Of a stretch of 64,000 nt of DNA, positions 30,203 to 39,757 are shown piece by piece; position 1 is the stretch's first letter, and every line of letters starts with the position of its first letter. The DNA is from Azoarcus sp. (GTDB taxonomy: Bacteria; Pseudomonadota; Gammaproteobacteria; Burkholderiales; Rhodocyclaceae). Under the pieces are notes generated by a model. The model saw nothing but the letters and a program-made list of their open reading frames with translations, searched no databases and had not been told where the DNA came from. The DNA is taken from NCBI GenBank assembly GCA_031265765.1, contig JAISCE010000053.1, positions 31,132 through 95,131 of the forward strand, written 5' to 3'. Made by a program: the position numbers and the translations under genes.

Positions 30203-32008
30203 ATGATAAGTGGATTGCCCGGAATCGTTTTCCGTTTGTTTCGCACCGTGTGGCGTCTCATCGACGGTGCGCGCCGCATTGCGCTCAACCTCATTTTACT
30301 GATCGCGCTGCTGGCGCTGGTCGCCGCCCTGATGCAGCCCGGCCCGTCCGTGCCCGAAGGCGCGGCCCTGCTCGTGCGTCCGGCGGGCAGCCTGGTCGAG
30401 CAAAGCGCGTCCGAACCTTCGTTCGCCCTTCTGGCCGGCGACGGCGAAGAAGAAACCGCGCTGCCCGGCCTGCTCGAAGCCGTGCGCGCCGCCCGCGACG
30501 ATCCGCGCATCGGACTGCTCGTGCTCGAAACCGACGATCTCGAAAACGCCGGGCTTTCCAAGCTCGGCGAACTGCGCGATGCCATCGCCGATTTCAAGGC
30601 CGCGGGCAAGCCGGTGCTGGCGCGCGGCGAGCGTTATTCCCAAGGCCAGTATTATCTCGCCTCGATTGCGGATGAGGTGCATCTCGCCCCGGACGGCTAT
30701 GCGCTGGTGCAGGGGTTTGCGCGCTATCCCACTTATTACGGCAAGGCGCTGGCCACGCTCGGCGTCAAGATTCACACTTTTCGCGTGGGTGAATACAAGT
30801 CCGCCATCGAGCCTTTCACCCGCGCCGATATGTCGGACGAAGACCGCGAGGCCACGCGCCTTTTGCTTGGCGGTCTGTGGGAACATTTCCGGAAAGACAT
30901 CGTTACGGCGCGCAAGCTCGACGCGGCCCGGTTCGACCGCTATGTTCAAGGCTACCATGACGTTCTCAAGGCAGCCGAAGGCGATAGCGCCAGGGCGGCG
31001 CAGGACGGCGGCTTCGTCGACCGCCTTTCCACCCGCGGGCAGTGGTATGCCGCGATCCGGGAGCGGCTGGACGAAACCGGCGATGGCGAGGATTTCCGTC
31101 ATATCGCCGCGGGAAACTACCTCTCCGCCATTCGCCGCGCGCGCGTCGAAGCGCCCGCCCGGATTGCCGTGCTGGTGGCCCAGGGCGCGATCATCGACGG
31201 CGAACAGCAACCCGGCGCTATCGGCGGCGACAGCCTTGCCCGATTGATCCGCGAAGCGCGCGAAGACGGCAAGGTCAAGGCCGTCGTCATCCGCATCGAC
31301 AGCCCCGGCGGTAGCGCCTGGGCGTCCGAAATCGTCCGCAACGAGCTTGAACTCACCCGGCGGATCAAGCCGGTGGTCGCCTCGATGAGTTCGGTGGCGG
31401 CTTCCGGCGGTTACTGGATCGCCGCCGGGGCGGATGAGATCCTTGCCGAGCCGTCTACGATCACCGGCTCGATCGGTGTATTCGGCATGTTTCCCGAGTT
31501 TGCCGAGCCGATGGGCCGCCTCGGGCTGACCGTGGATGGCGTCGGCACCGGCCCGCTCGCCGGGGCGCTCGACCCGCGCCAGCCGCTTTCCCCGGAAGCC
31601 GGGGCGGCCCTGCAACTTTCGACCGAACATACCTACCGCCGCTTCCTCGGCATCGTTGCCCAGGCGCGAAAGATGAAGCCGGAAGATGTCGACCGCATTG
31701 CCCGAGGCCGGGTATGGCGCGGCGCGGAGGCGGTCGAAATCGGCCTCGTCGACCGCCTTGGCGGCCTCGATGCCGCACTCGCCGCCGCCGCCGGACGCGC
31801 CAGCCTGAAGAATTACACGGTGACCTGGCCGACGCCGCAGCTACCGCCCATGCGCCGCGTGTTGCAGCAACTTCTCGCAATGGAAGATGCCGCCGCGCCC
31901 TCTCCGGCCAGCCAGTTCGTCGGTCGGTTTTCCGCCGACATCAAGGTGCTGATGTCCTGGAACGATCCGCGCCACGTTTACGCACATTGTCTGTGCGATG
32001 CGCCGTGA
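30203..32008 (+). CDS. sppA: Signal peptide peptidase SppA (long form)
   Basis: SppA is a membrane-anchored serine protease that degrades cleaved signal peptides. The 601-residue, two-domain form matches the E. coli type. A membrane anchor lies at about residues 28-50. The catalytic lysine is K199 in the first domain (VGEYKSAIEPFTR) and the nucleophile is S401 in the second (VAASGGYWIAAGADEI), the split dyad expected for this family. It follows trmB by 12 bp and precedes hemL. Confidence 0.95.
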   Translation: MISGLPGIVFRLFRTVWRLIDGARRIALNLILLIALLALVAALMQPGPSVPEGAALLVRPAGSLVEQSASEPSFALLAGDGEEETALPGLLEAVRAARDDPRIGLLVLETDDLENAGLSKLGELRDAIADFKAAGKPVLARGERYSQGQYYLASIADEVHLAPDGYALVQGFARYPTYYGKALATLGVKIHTFRVGEYKSAIEPFTRADMSDEDREATRLLLGGLWEHFRKDIVTARKLDAARFDRYVQGYHDVLKAAEGDSARAAQDGGFVDRLSTRGQWYAAIRERLDETGDGEDFRHIAAGNYLSAIRRARVEAPARIAVLVAQGAIIDGEQQPGAIGGDSLARLIREAREDGKVKAVVIRIDSPGGSAWASEIVRNELELTRRIKPVVASMSSVAASGGYWIAAGADEILAEPSTITGSIGVFGMFPEFAEPMGRLGLTVDGVGTGPLAGALDPRQPLSPEAGAALQLSTEHTYRRFLGIVAQARKMKPEDVDRIARGRVWRGAEAVEIGLVDRLGGLDAALAAAAGRASLKNYTVTWPTPQLPPMRRVLQQLLAMEDAAAPSPASQFVGRFSADIKVLMSWNDPRHVYAHCLCDAP

Positions 32009-32101
32009 CGATGCCGGGCGCGGATGCCGGATCGTCCGCTTCTCCCTCGCCCGGCGGCGGGGCGGATGGATGCTGGAACACAAATCGGAGCTGATCTTAC
32101 G

Positions 32102-33385
32102 ATGAGCCATCGCAACGAAGTCCTTTTTACCCAGGCCCGGAAATATATTCCGGGCGGCGTCAATTCGCCGGTGCGCGCCTTCCGCTCGGTCGGCGGCACG
32201 CCATGTTTCATCGAACGCGCCGAAGGGGCGCGGGTGTGGGATGCCGAAGGGCGCGCTTACATCGATTACGTCGGTTCCTGGGGACCGGCAATTACCGGAC
32301 ATGCCCACCCCGCCATTGTGGAGGCGGTGCGCGCCGCGGCGCTCAAGGGGCTGTCTTTCGGCGCGCCGACGGCTGCCGAAGTCGAAATGGCCGAGCTATT
32401 GTGCGAACTGCTGCCCGCGCTGGAAATGCTGCGGCTCGTCAATTCCGGCACCGAGGCGACGATGAGCGCCATCCGGCTGGCGCGTGGCCATACCGGGCGC
32501 GATGCCATCGTCAAATTCGAGGGTTGTTACCACGGTCATGCCGACAGCCTGTTGGTCAAGGCGGGTTCCGGCATGTTGACCTTCGGCAATCCGTCCTCCG
32601 CGGGCGTGCCGGCGGATTTCGCCCGTCATACCATCGTGCTCGATTACAACGATCTCGATCAGGTCGAAGATGTGTTCAAGGCGCGCGGCGACGGTATCGC
32701 CGCCGTCATCGTCGAGCCGGTGGCCGGCAACATGAACATGTTGCGGCCACGCCCCGGTTTCCTGGAAGGATTGCGGCGCTTGTGCACGCAATATGGGGCA
32801 GTGCTGATTTTCGACGAAGTGATGACCGGCTTTCGCGTCGGCCCACAAGGCGCGCAAGGGCTTTTCGGCATCGTTCCCGATCTCGTCACTCTGGGCAAGG
32901 TCATCGGCGGCGGCATGCCGGTCGGCGCTTTCGGCGGACGGCGCGACATCATGGAGAAGGTCGCTCCGCTCGGGCCGGTTTACCAGGCCGGTACACTCTC
33001 CGGCAGTCCGGTGGCGGTGGCTGCCGGGCTGGCGTCCCTGAAGCTGACGCGCGCGCCGGGTTTCTATGACACGCTTGCCGCGCGCGCGCGCCGTTTGACC
33101 GGCGGCATCGAGGCGGCGGCGCGCGATGCTGGCGTGGCGTTCTCCGCCGATGCGGTGGGCGGCATGTTCGGGCTTTATTTCAGCGCGCGCGCGCCGACCT
33201 CGTTCAATGAAGTCATGGCCATGGACCGCGAACGCTTCAAGCGGTTTTTCCATGCCATGTTGGCGAAAGGGCATTATTTCGCGCCCTCGGCATTCGAGGC
33301 CGGTTTCGTTTCGTCCGCACATGGCGAAGCCGAGATCGACGCCACGGTGGCGGCGGCGCGGAAAGTGTTTGCAACGCTGGCGTAA
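32102..33385 (+). CDS. hemL: Glutamate-1-semialdehyde 2,1-aminomutase
   Basis: HemL converts glutamate-1-semialdehyde to 5-aminolevulinate in the C5 haem pathway. The 427-residue PLP enzyme has the N-terminal [13 protein letters not shown] motif, the [15 protein letters not shown] block, the [10 protein letters not shown] segment with the PLP-binding aspartate, and the Schiff-base lysine K266 in [16 protein letters not shown]. The frame is open upstream to 32024, but the ATG at 32102 gives the correct start. A hairpin lies downstream. Confidence 0.97.
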   Translation: MSHRNEVLFTQARKYIPGGVNSPVRAFRSVGGTPCFIERAEGARVWDAEGRAYIDYVGSWGPAITGHAHPAIVEAVRAAALKGLSFGAPTAAEVEMAELLCELLPALEMLRLVNSGTEATMSAIRLARGHTGRDAIVKFEGCYHGHADSLLVKAGSGMLTFGNPSSAGVPADFARHTIVLDYNDLDQVEDVFKARGDGIAAVIVEPVAGNMNMLRPRPGFLEGLRRLCTQYGAVLIFDEVMTGFRVGPQGAQGLFGIVPDLVTLGKVIGGGMPVGAFGGRRDIMEKVAPLGPVYQAGTLSGSPVAVAAGLASLKLTRAPGFYDTLAARARRLTGGIEAAARDAGVAFSADAVGGMFGLYFSARAPTSFNEVMAMDRERFKRFFHAMLAKGHYFAPSAFEAGFVSSAHGEAEIDATVAAARKVFATLA

Positions 33386-33422
33386 AGGAAAGCGCGCACC
33401 AAGCCGGGGGCGCACAAAAGAA

Positions 33423-33444
33423 GCCGCCCCCTTGCGGGGGCGGC
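33423..33444 (-). terminator. Terminator hairpin between hemL and the RTX gene
   Basis: A perfect 9-bp GC stem (GCCGCCCCC/GGGGGCGGC) with a 4-nt loop is followed on the minus strand by TTCTTTTG, so it should end the RTX transcript. On the plus strand there is no T tract, but it lies 38 bp after hemL and may still stabilise that 3' end. Confidence 0.7.
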
Positions 33445-33499
33445 GGTTGCAGTCGATCCAGATCCGGGACGGAAAGCTATCCTGCGATCTCCGCTGCGG

Positions 33500-34645
33500 T
33501 CACAGCAGAGCGACAGCCGCGGCCACATCAATCTCGCCGTCGATTTCGCCGTCGCTATCGGCATCGAACAAGAACTGCTCGACCTGATGCTCGGTACCCA
33601 CGAAGTAGTCCGCGATGGTGAGCTTGTCATTTGCACCGTAGGAAACGACGAGGCTGTTCCCGCTGCGGGCAAGGCCATCAACACCGCCGAGACCATCGAA
33701 CCAGACGGCATCGCTACCGCCTTCTTCGTAGATGGTGTCGGAACCCGAACCGGCTTGGAACAAGTAAACGTCGTTGCCCTTGCCGCCATTCAGAAGGTCG
33801 TCGCCCGCGCCGCCATAAAGCAGGTCGTCACCCGCGCCGCCATAGAGCTTGTCGTTGCCGGCTTCCCCGATGAGTTGGTCGTTGCCGGCCTCGCCATACA
33901 ATTTGTCGTCGCCTGCGCCGCCATAGAGAAGGTCGTCGCCTGTACCGCCATGGAGCTTGTCGTTGCCCTCATCGCCGGAGAGGATGTCATTGCCGGAACC
34001 GCCATAGATAGTATCGTTGCCGCCACCGCCAGCGATGGTGTCGTCGCCGCCTTCGCCGTACAGGAGATCGCCGCGATTCCCGCCCGTGACTGTGTCCGCG
34101 CCCGCCCGTCCGGCGAGGATGTTGAGCCGCTCGCTGGAACCCGCCGCTTGCATGGAAGCGTTGCCGATGAACGAACTCACGAGATCGGAGATGCTCGTGA
34201 TCGACTTGTCCACGGTCGTGGCGATGCCGCCGAGAACCGTGTCGGCGGGGGCGGGGAGAACCGTCGTGATGATGGGCACGACAGCCCCCTGGATGATGGC
34301 TGTGGCAGCGCCTTTGACCGCTTCGGGAATGCTGGTCGGCGAGGCGACCACTTCGGCGACATTGCCGATGGTATTGCCGACGAGGTCGGCCACGGTGTCG
34401 ACGAGTTGGCCGACCGTGCCGGGAGCAACGGCATTGGCAATGGCGCCGATGGTGCCCGTGACAGTGCCGGTGATGTTTTTGATCGCATCGACGGGAGTCT
34501 GGTACTTCACTTCATGCGCCGTTTCGGCAATGGTCTCGATCGTACCCAGGACGAGCTTGGGCGTCTCGACGATGAGATTGACGTAATGCAAGGGATTCAG
34601 CAGGTTCAGAAGCGAACCCACTATGGTGTTGGAGGCGATCGCCAT
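33500..34645 (-). CDS. RTX / haemolysin-type calcium-binding repeat protein
   Basis: The 381-residue protein has three parts. Residues 1-175 are Ala/Val/Ile/Thr-rich helical sequence without a Sec signal. Residues about 177-290 hold around a dozen glycine-rich nonapeptides of the GGxGxDxLx type (such as YGGAGDDLLYGG), which form a calcium-binding beta-roll. The last 90 residues include SGSDTIYEEGGSDAVWFDG and a C-terminal region ending VAAAVALL that resembles a type I secretion signal. It is probably secreted. No ABC transporter, membrane-fusion protein or TolC gene is nearby. An AGAGGAAG ribosome site precedes the ATG. Its activity is unknown. Confidence 0.88.
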   Translation of the reverse strand: MAIASNTIVGSLLNLLNPLHYVNLIVETPKLVLGTIETIAETAHEVKYQTPVDAIKNITGTVTGTIGAIANAVAPGTVGQLVDTVADLVGNTIGNVAEVVASPTSIPEAVKGAATAIIQGAVVPIITTVLPAPADTVLGGIATTVDKSITSISDLVSSFIGNASMQAAGSSERLNILAGRAGADTVTGGNRGDLLYGEGGDDTIAGGGGNDTIYGGSGNDILSGDEGNDKLHGGTGDDLLYGGAGDDKLYGEAGNDQLIGEAGNDKLYGGAGDDLLYGGAGDDLLNGGKGNDVYLFQAGSGSDTIYEEGGSDAVWFDGLGGVDGLARSGNSLVVSYGANDKLTIADYFVGTEHQVEQFLFDADSDGEIDGEIDVAAAVALL

Positions 34646-34958
34646 GGTACTTCCTCTGAAGTATTGAGAGGGAGTTCTTACTTTATTTCGTTGCCGTCAA
34701 GGCGTCAACATCTATTTATTCAAAATTATTTCTTTTTATTTCAATTGCTTATATATTTTCATGCCCTGTCGAATCATATCGCTCGCCGCCGGTGCGGGAG
34801 CTTTCGATCACGAATGCCCGCGACCGGCCCGGTCGGAACGCATACCGATATGGCCGATATGATGCGCCTCGGTCATGTCGCTCCCCGGCATATAAGGGAA
34901 ACATCTTCACGACATATTCGCTGCCGGAAGATTTTCCGAGCTCCCCGGAAAAAACGTT
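34646..34958. other. AT-rich intergenic region between the RTX gene and yraN
   Basis: No gene is seen in these 313 bp. The part next to the RTX gene (about 34680-34775) is strikingly AT-rich for this genome and holds the RTX promoter with an A/T-rich tract upstream of its -35. The yraN side returns to the GC-rich background and contains a weak inverted repeat (TTTTCCG/CGGAAAA near 34933-34953) that might end the yraN transcript. Confidence 0.5.
34680..34708 (-). promoter_or_regulatory. Sigma-70-type promoter of the RTX gene
   Basis: On the minus strand TTGACG (34703-34708) and TAAAGT (34680-34685) are separated by exactly 17 bp, about 35 bp before the RTX ATG. An A/T-rich tract lies directly upstream, like an UP element or an H-NS-type target. 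Confidence 0.65.
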
Positions 34959-35384
34959 TCATCCGTCTTCAAAAGCGCCGCGGATCCATTGCGGCACATC
35001 GGCCTCGGCGCCGTCGAACAGAATGACGTCGAACCGGCAGGGTCGGTGCCGGTGTGCATGCCCCTGGGTGGCCAGCCACCACCTCGCGGTAAACAGGATG
35101 CGCCGCCGCTTGCCTGCGGTAATGCTTTCCAGCGCGCCGCCGTAACGGGTGTCCGCGCGCAACCGCACCTCCGCGAAGACCAGCGTGTCGCGTTCCAGGC
35201 AGATCGCGTCGATCTCGCCGCCGCGGCAGCGTACGTTGCGGGCGACGAGTTCCAGCCCTTGCCCGGTGAGCCAGCCAATGGCGCGTTCTTCGGCAAGAAC
35301 GCCCCGCTCTTGCGCCAGGGACGGATGCGCTCCCACAATCGTGGTTTTTGCGCCATGCCGCTTCTCTTTTGCGATTTTTCCCAT
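34959..35384 (-). CDS. yraN: YraN family (UPF0102) endonuclease-fold protein
   Basis: YraN proteins have a restriction-endonuclease-like fold and are conserved beside rsmI, with a role not firmly known. The fold is recognisable from ERGVLAEERAIGWL, LVARNVRCRGGEIDAIC and TLVFAEVRLRADTRYGGALES; the Asp and Glu of GEID and FAEVR are the usual catalytic-type residues. The ATG at 35384 gives 141 residues but overlaps the divergent rsmI ATG. A GTG at 35336 gives 125 residues, closer to the usual family length, so the start is uncertain. Confidence 0.85.
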   Translation of the reverse strand: MGKIAKEKRHGAKTTIVGAHPSLAQERGVLAEERAIGWLTGQGLELVARNVRCRGGEIDAICLERDTLVFAEVRLRADTRYGGALESITAGKRRRILFTARWWLATQGHAHRHRPCRFDVILFDGAEADVPQWIRGAFEDG

Positions 35385-36276
35385 GAATGAATCCGCCTCG
35401 CCGCTTTCCAGCACGCCGTCATTGTACGTGGTAGCGACGCCGCTTGGGAATCTACAAGATTTATCGCCGCGCGCGCGCACCGTCCTGGCGGCGGTGGATG
35501 TCGTCGCCGCCGAGGATACCCGCCACAGCCAGCGCCTGTTCGCCGCCTTCGGCATTGCCGCCCGGCTCGTTGCCGTACACCAGCACAATGAGCAGCAGGC
35601 GGCGGGCCGGATCGTCGATTGGCTGGCGGCGGGGCGGCAAGTGGCCTTGATTACCGACGCAGGCACGCCCGCGGTGTCCGATCCCGGTGCGCGCCTGGTC
35701 GCGCGGGTGCGAAACGCAGGGCATCCAGTCGTGCCGGTGCCGGGCGCTTGCGCGGCGGTCGCGGCGCTCTCGGTGGCCGGAATCACCGAGAGCGGATTTC
35801 GCTTCATCGGTTTCCTGCCCGCCAGGGCGGCGGCGCGGCGCGACGCGCTGGCGAAGCTGGCGGACGAACGCGATGCGTTGATATTCTACGAAGCGCCGCA
35901 CCGCGTAGCGGCCTGCGTGGCCGACATGGCGGAAATCTTCGGCGGCGGGCGCGAGATTCTCATCGCGCGCGAACTGACCAAACTGCACGAAGAAACCGCC
36001 GCGATGCCGCTTGCCGAAGCGGGCGCATGGCTCGCCGCCGACGCCAACCGCGGGCGCGGCGAATTCGTGCTGGTCGTTCACGGCGTTGCCGGAAACGAAG
36101 AACTGGACGCCGGAGCAGCGCGCACGCTCCGTCTGCTCCTGACCGAATTGCCGCTCAAGACGGCCGTGCGGCTGGCCGCCGAAATCACCGGTGCGTCCCG
36201 CAACGGACTTTATTCACATGCGCTGGAATATCGCCGGTGCGACAATCTGCGCTCCGAGCGTCGACATGACATATAA
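35383..36276 (+). CDS. rsmI: 16S rRNA (cytidine(1402)-2'-O)-methyltransferase
   Basis: RsmI methylates the ribose of C1402 in the ribosomal decoding centre. The 297-residue product shows the tetrapyrrole-methylase-like fold: LYVVATPLGNLQDLSPRA near the start, AEDTRHSQRLF, ALITDAGTPAVSDPGARLV, VVPVPGACAAVAAL and IFYEAPHRV. The ATG at 35383 is the only well-placed start and overlaps the possible yraN start on the other strand (CATG). The tail after residue about 285 is divergent. Confidence 0.95.
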   Translation: MNESASPLSSTPSLYVVATPLGNLQDLSPRARTVLAAVDVVAAEDTRHSQRLFAAFGIAARLVAVHQHNEQQAAGRIVDWLAAGRQVALITDAGTPAVSDPGARLVARVRNAGHPVVPVPGACAAVAALSVAGITESGFRFIGFLPARAAARRDALAKLADERDALIFYEAPHRVAACVADMAEIFGGGREILIARELTKLHEETAAMPLAEAGAWLAADANRGRGEFVLVVHGVAGNEELDAGAARTLRLLLTELPLKTAVRLAAEITGASRNGLYSHALEYRRCDNLRSERRHDI

Positions 36277-36349
36277 CACTGGCCGCCCAGAAAACGGCGC
36301 CCATGATGTTTCAATCCACGCTGGCGATTGGGCGACACGATGGCAGGGA

Positions 36350-36420
36350 TCGCGCCCCTTCCGCGGCGGATCATCCCCCTGAAGAAGAAGGTTTTCAACC
36401 GGAGATAATTTTCAATGAAA
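36350..36420 (+). repeat. Dispersed ~70-nt repeat, copy A (carries the pyrC ribosome site and start)
   Basis: This copy contains the shared blocks CGCCCCTTCCGC, ATCCCCCTGAAG, CAACCGGAGATA and TTTTCAATGAAA. Its last 46 nt match copy B (39574-39618) at 35 positions with one gap and the inverted copy C (46039-46084) at 35 positions without gaps, by hand alignment. The repeat ends on the pyrC ATG, so CCGGAG serves as its ribosome-binding site. Confidence 0.65.
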
Positions 36421-37482
36421 CCAGAGCAAATGATTCCCCCGGCGGAAAACCCTCTTTCCCTCACCCTGACCCGTCCCGACGACTGGCATTTGCATGTGCG
36501 CGACGGCGAGGCGCTTGGCGTAGTGGTTCCTCATTCGGCGGGTTGTTTCGGGCGCGCGCTCATCATGCCCAACCTGCGCCCGCCCGTGACGACTACGGCG
36601 CAGGCGCTCGCCTACCGCGAGCGCATCCTCGCAGCGAGGCCGGAAGGCTCGGATTTCGAGCCGTTGATGAGTCTGTATCTCACTGACGGTACACCGCCGG
36701 ATGAAATCGACCGCGCCAAGACCAGCGGCCATGTGATCGCCGCCAAACTCTACCCGGCTGGCGCGACAACCCACTCCGATGCGGGCGTGACCGTGATCGA
36801 CCGCATCCATCCCGTACTCGAACGCATGGAGGCGCTCGGACTGATCTTGTGCGTGCATGGCGAAGCCACGGCGCAAAACGTTGATATTTTCGACCGCGAG
36901 CGGGTATTCATGGAAAAAGTCCTCTCGCCGCTGGTACGGCACTTCCCCGGCCTCAAAATCGTATTCGAGCACATCACCACTGCCGAGGCGGCGCAATTCG
37001 TGCGCGCTGCCGGGGCCAATGTCGCCGCCACCATCACACCGCAACACCTGCTGTTCAATCGCAACGCGCTTTTTGCCGGCGGCTTGCGACCGCACCATTA
37101 TTGCCTGCCCGTACTCAAGCGCGAAGAGCATCGCCAGGCGCTCGTGCAGGCGGCCTGCTCAGGCAATCCGCGCTATTTCCTCGGTACCGATTCGGCGCCG
37201 CACGCGGTCGGTGCCAAGGAAGCGGCTTGCGGTTGTGCGGGCTGCTACAGCGCGCCGATCGCATTGAGCCTCTACACCGAAGTGTTCGAGGCAGCGGGCG
37301 CGCTCGACCGCCTCGAAGCCTTTGCCAGCCTCAACGGCGCGGCGTTCTACGGTCTGCCGCCCAATGCGGACAAAATCACGCTCCGGCGCGAAGCATGGCA
37401 AGTTCCCGCCCATTACGCCTATGACGGCGATAGACTGATACCCCTACGCGCCGGTGAAACCCTTGCCTGGAAACCCGCATGA
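36415..37482 (+). CDS. pyrC: Dihydroorotase
   Basis: PyrC cyclises carbamoyl-aspartate to dihydroorotate in pyrimidine synthesis. The 355-residue product is the short class II form. It has the metal-binding HLHVRDG motif near residue 24, the carboxylated-lysine region [17 protein letters not shown], the histidine segments LCVHGEA and VFEHITT, and the GTDSAPH motif with the catalytic aspartate. The start lies at the end of the dispersed repeat, with CCGGAG 12 nt upstream. It slightly precedes a lipoprotein gene. Confidence 0.96.
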   Translation: MKPEQMIPPAENPLSLTLTRPDDWHLHVRDGEALGVVVPHSAGCFGRALIMPNLRPPVTTTAQALAYRERILAARPEGSDFEPLMSLYLTDGTPPDEIDRAKTSGHVIAAKLYPAGATTHSDAGVTVIDRIHPVLERMEALGLILCVHGEATAQNVDIFDRERVFMEKVLSPLVRHFPGLKIVFEHITTAEAAQFVRAAGANVAATITPQHLLFNRNALFAGGLRPHHYCLPVLKREEHRQALVQAACSGNPRYFLGTDSAPHAVGAKEAACGCAGCYSAPIALSLYTEVFEAAGALDRLEAFASLNGAAFYGLPPNADKITLRREAWQVPAHYAYDGDRLIPLRAGETLAWKPA

Positions 37483-37501
37483 ACTTTCGTCGAGTGCCGC
37501 C

Positions 37502-37942
37502 GTGACTGCCCTGCGCTACCGCGCCCTCGCCGTGCTGGCCGTCCTGTCGTTGCTCGCCGCCTGCGAGAACGGGGCGACTTCGATGATGATCGACGGCAGG
37601 AATCACGCAATCGTCCTCGTGCGGGAGCAGCAATACTTCTGGCGCGACACGGTCGAGCAATCCATCATCGCCTCCCGCCTGCCAGGCTGTCAGCGCAAGG
37701 TGAAGATTCACCCCGGAAGAACCGCGATGATGCCCATCGAGGTCTACGAAACGGGCGAAATGCTGTGGGCGCTGCGCCAGGGCAACCGATGGTATCTGGT
37801 CAGTACGGAGGAATGCCGGGTACAGGATTGGCGCAAACCCGACGATCAATCTCCCGGTCAGCCCATGGGCCGCTTCGAGCCGCGCGGCAACAAGATCGTC
37901 TTCACTCCTGTGCCTTCGCCCGCGCCGCAAGCGGGTGCCTGA
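37502..37942 (+). CDS. Putative lipoprotein of unknown function
   Basis: From a GTG at 37502 the product has 146 residues with a short lipoprotein signal and lipobox LAAC (C21). An in-frame ATG at 37454, inside pyrC, is possible but would put a polar extension before the signal peptide. The mature part is small and basic, with two further cysteines that might pair (in PGCQRK and EECRVQD) and a proline-rich end. I do not recognise the family. It sits between pyrC and leuC, 19 bp after pyrC, and may be co-transcribed with pyrC. Confidence 0.65.
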   Translation: MTALRYRALAVLAVLSLLAACENGATSMMIDGRNHAIVLVREQQYFWRDTVEQSIIASRLPGCQRKVKIHPGRTAMMPIEVYETGEMLWALRQGNRWYLVSTEECRVQDWRKPDDQSPGQPMGRFEPRGNKIVFTPVPSPAPQAGA

Positions 37943-38153
37943 AGCGCACAACCACCCCGCGGCGCAGAGGAACCGGACGCGCCGCCGCCGAAAACCGGGG
38001 ATTGCAGCGCCATTGCCCGCATTTCGGGACGGAAAGCCTGCGCGCTCGTCCGGCGGACGCGCGCCGCAGCGTTCGCGCGATGCTTCCCGGTGTTTGGCTA
38101 TTCATGGCGCGGGGCATGTGGAATAATCAACCGTTTCCCGGAAACAGCGTCTA

Positions 38154-39563
38154 ATGAAAGTCAATACGCTATACGAAAAATTATGGTCTGGTCATGTCGT
38201 CCGCGAGGAAGCGGACGGCACGGCGTTGATCTACATCGACCGCCATCTGGTGCATGAAGTCACAAGCCCGCAAGCCTTCGAGGGGCTGAAGCTCGCGGGC
38301 CGCAAGCCTTGGCGCGCGTCTTCCATCGTGGCGACCGCCGATCACAATACGCCGACCGACCACTGGGACGAAGGCATCAAGGATGCGGTCTCCCGCCAGC
38401 AGGTGGAGACGCTGGACGCCAATATCCGCGAGGCGGGGGCGCTGGCCTATTTCCCTTTCCGGGACGCGAGGCAAGGCATCATACATGTGGTCGGCCCGGA
38501 AAACGGCGCGGTGCTGCCGGGCATGACCGTGGTTTGCGGCGATTCGCATACGTCCACGCATGGCGCGTTCGCGGCGATGGCGCATGGCATCGGCACTTCC
38601 GAGGTCGAGCATGTGCTGGCAACGCAGTGCCTCGTGCAGAAAAAGTCGAAAACCTTGCTGATCCAGGCCGATGGCCGTTTGAGCAAGGGCGTGGCCGCCA
38701 AGGATCTGGCGCTCGCCGTCATCGGCAGGATCGGCACGGCGGGCGGCACGGGGCATGCCATAGAGTTCGCCGGCTCCGCCATCGAAAACCTGTCGATGGA
38801 AGGGCGCATGACTCTCTGCAACATGGCGATCGAGGCCGGGGCGCGGCTGGGACTGGTGGCTGTCGATGAGGTCACGATCAATTATCTGAAGGATCGTCCC
38901 TTCGCGCCGCGCGGCGCGGCCTGGGACGAGGCCGTGGCCTACTGGCGCACCCTGCGCTCCGATGCCGGGGCCGTGTTCGACCGCTGCGTGGAATTCAATG
39001 CGGCGGACATCCTGCCGCAGGTCACATGGGGCACTTCGCCGGAAATGGCCGCCCCCGTCACTGCGGCGGTGCCCGATCCGGCGAAGGAGATGGACGCCGC
39101 GAAACGGGAAGGCATGGAACGCGCGCTCGCCTATATGGGCCTGCACGCGAACATGCCGATCCAGTCGATCAAGATCGACAAGGTATTCATCGGCTCCTGT
39201 ACGAATTCCCGCATCGAGGATTTGCGCCAGGCGGCAGCGGTGCTGAAGGGCCGCGGCAAAGCCGCCAGCGTCGGACTCGCGCTGGCGGTGCCGGGGTCGG
39301 GGCCGGTCAAGCGGCAGGCGGAAGCGGAAGGGCTGGACAAAATCTTCATCGCCGCCGGCTTTGAATGGCGGGAACCGGGCTGTTCGATGTGCCTTGCCAT
39401 GAACGCCGACCGGCTGGAGCCGGGCGAGCGTTGCGCTTCCACCTCGAATCGCAATTTCGAGGGCCGCCAGGGGCCGGGCGGGCGTACCCATCTCGTGAGT
39501 CCGGCCATGGCGGCGGCGGCGGCGATTGCCGGGCGTTTTGCCGACGTGCGGGAAATTCTTTGA
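38154..39563 (+). CDS. leuC: 3-isopropylmalate dehydratase large subunit
   Basis: LeuC with LeuD isomerises isopropylmalate in leucine synthesis. The 469-residue product carries the aconitase-family [4Fe-4S] cysteines: one in the GSCTNSR segment and a pair in GCSMCLAMN. Other signatures are [13 protein letters not shown] and [23 protein letters not shown] near the end. A 211-bp gap precedes it, containing an AATAAT sequence close to the ATG but no clear leader peptide. It begins the leuC-ecn-leuD-leuB-asd series. Confidence 0.97.
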   Translation: MKVNTLYEKLWSGHVVREEADGTALIYIDRHLVHEVTSPQAFEGLKLAGRKPWRASSIVATADHNTPTDHWDEGIKDAVSRQQVETLDANIREAGALAYFPFRDARQGIIHVVGPENGAVLPGMTVVCGDSHTSTHGAFAAMAHGIGTSEVEHVLATQCLVQKKSKTLLIQADGRLSKGVAAKDLALAVIGRIGTAGGTGHAIEFAGSAIENLSMEGRMTLCNMAIEAGARLGLVAVDEVTINYLKDRPFAPRGAAWDEAVAYWRTLRSDAGAVFDRCVEFNAADILPQVTWGTSPEMAAPVTAAVPDPAKEMDAAKREGMERALAYMGLHANMPIQSIKIDKVFIGSCTNSRIEDLRQAAAVLKGRGKAASVGLALAVPGSGPVKRQAEAEGLDKIFIAAGFEWREPGCSMCLAMNADRLEPGERCASTSNRNFEGRQGPGGRTHLVSPAMAAAAAIAGRFADVREIL

Positions 39564-39573
39564 ATCGGATTCT

Positions 39574-39618
39574 CCCCCTGAAGGAGGAAATCCCAACCGG
39601 AGAGGGTTTTCGATGAAA
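39574..39618 (+). repeat. Dispersed repeat, copy B (carries the entericidin ribosome site and start)
   Basis: This copy begins 10 bp after the leuC stop and ends on the ATG of the entericidin-like gene. It shares CCCCCTGAAG, CAACCGGAGA, TTTTC and ATGAAA with copy A, with one 1-nt gap. The CGGAT just before it also matches copy A. Confidence 0.6.
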
Positions 39619-39741
39619 CGGGGAATACTGTTCGGCATCGCCTTGTTGTTCGTACTGGGCACGGCGGCATGCAATACCGTTCGCGGCGTCGGCAAGGACA
39701 TCGAGGCAGGCGGCAAGGTCATCCAGAAGGCGACGCACTGA
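39613..39741 (+). CDS. Entericidin-like small lipoprotein
   Basis: This is a 42-residue lipoprotein with an N-terminal hydrophobic signal and lipobox TAAC (C20). The mature part [21 protein letters not shown] is the compact entericidin A/B signature. Entericidins are tiny envelope lipoproteins; the E. coli pair is described as a toxin-antidote couple, but single copies in other bacteria have no settled role. It lies between leuC and leuD, 16 bp before leuD, an arrangement I associate with other betaproteobacteria. Its start codon comes from the dispersed repeat. Confidence 0.88.
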   Translation: MKRGILFGIALLFVLGTAACNTVRGVGKDIEAGGKVIQKATH

Positions 39742-39757
39742 AACAAGCGGAAAACGC

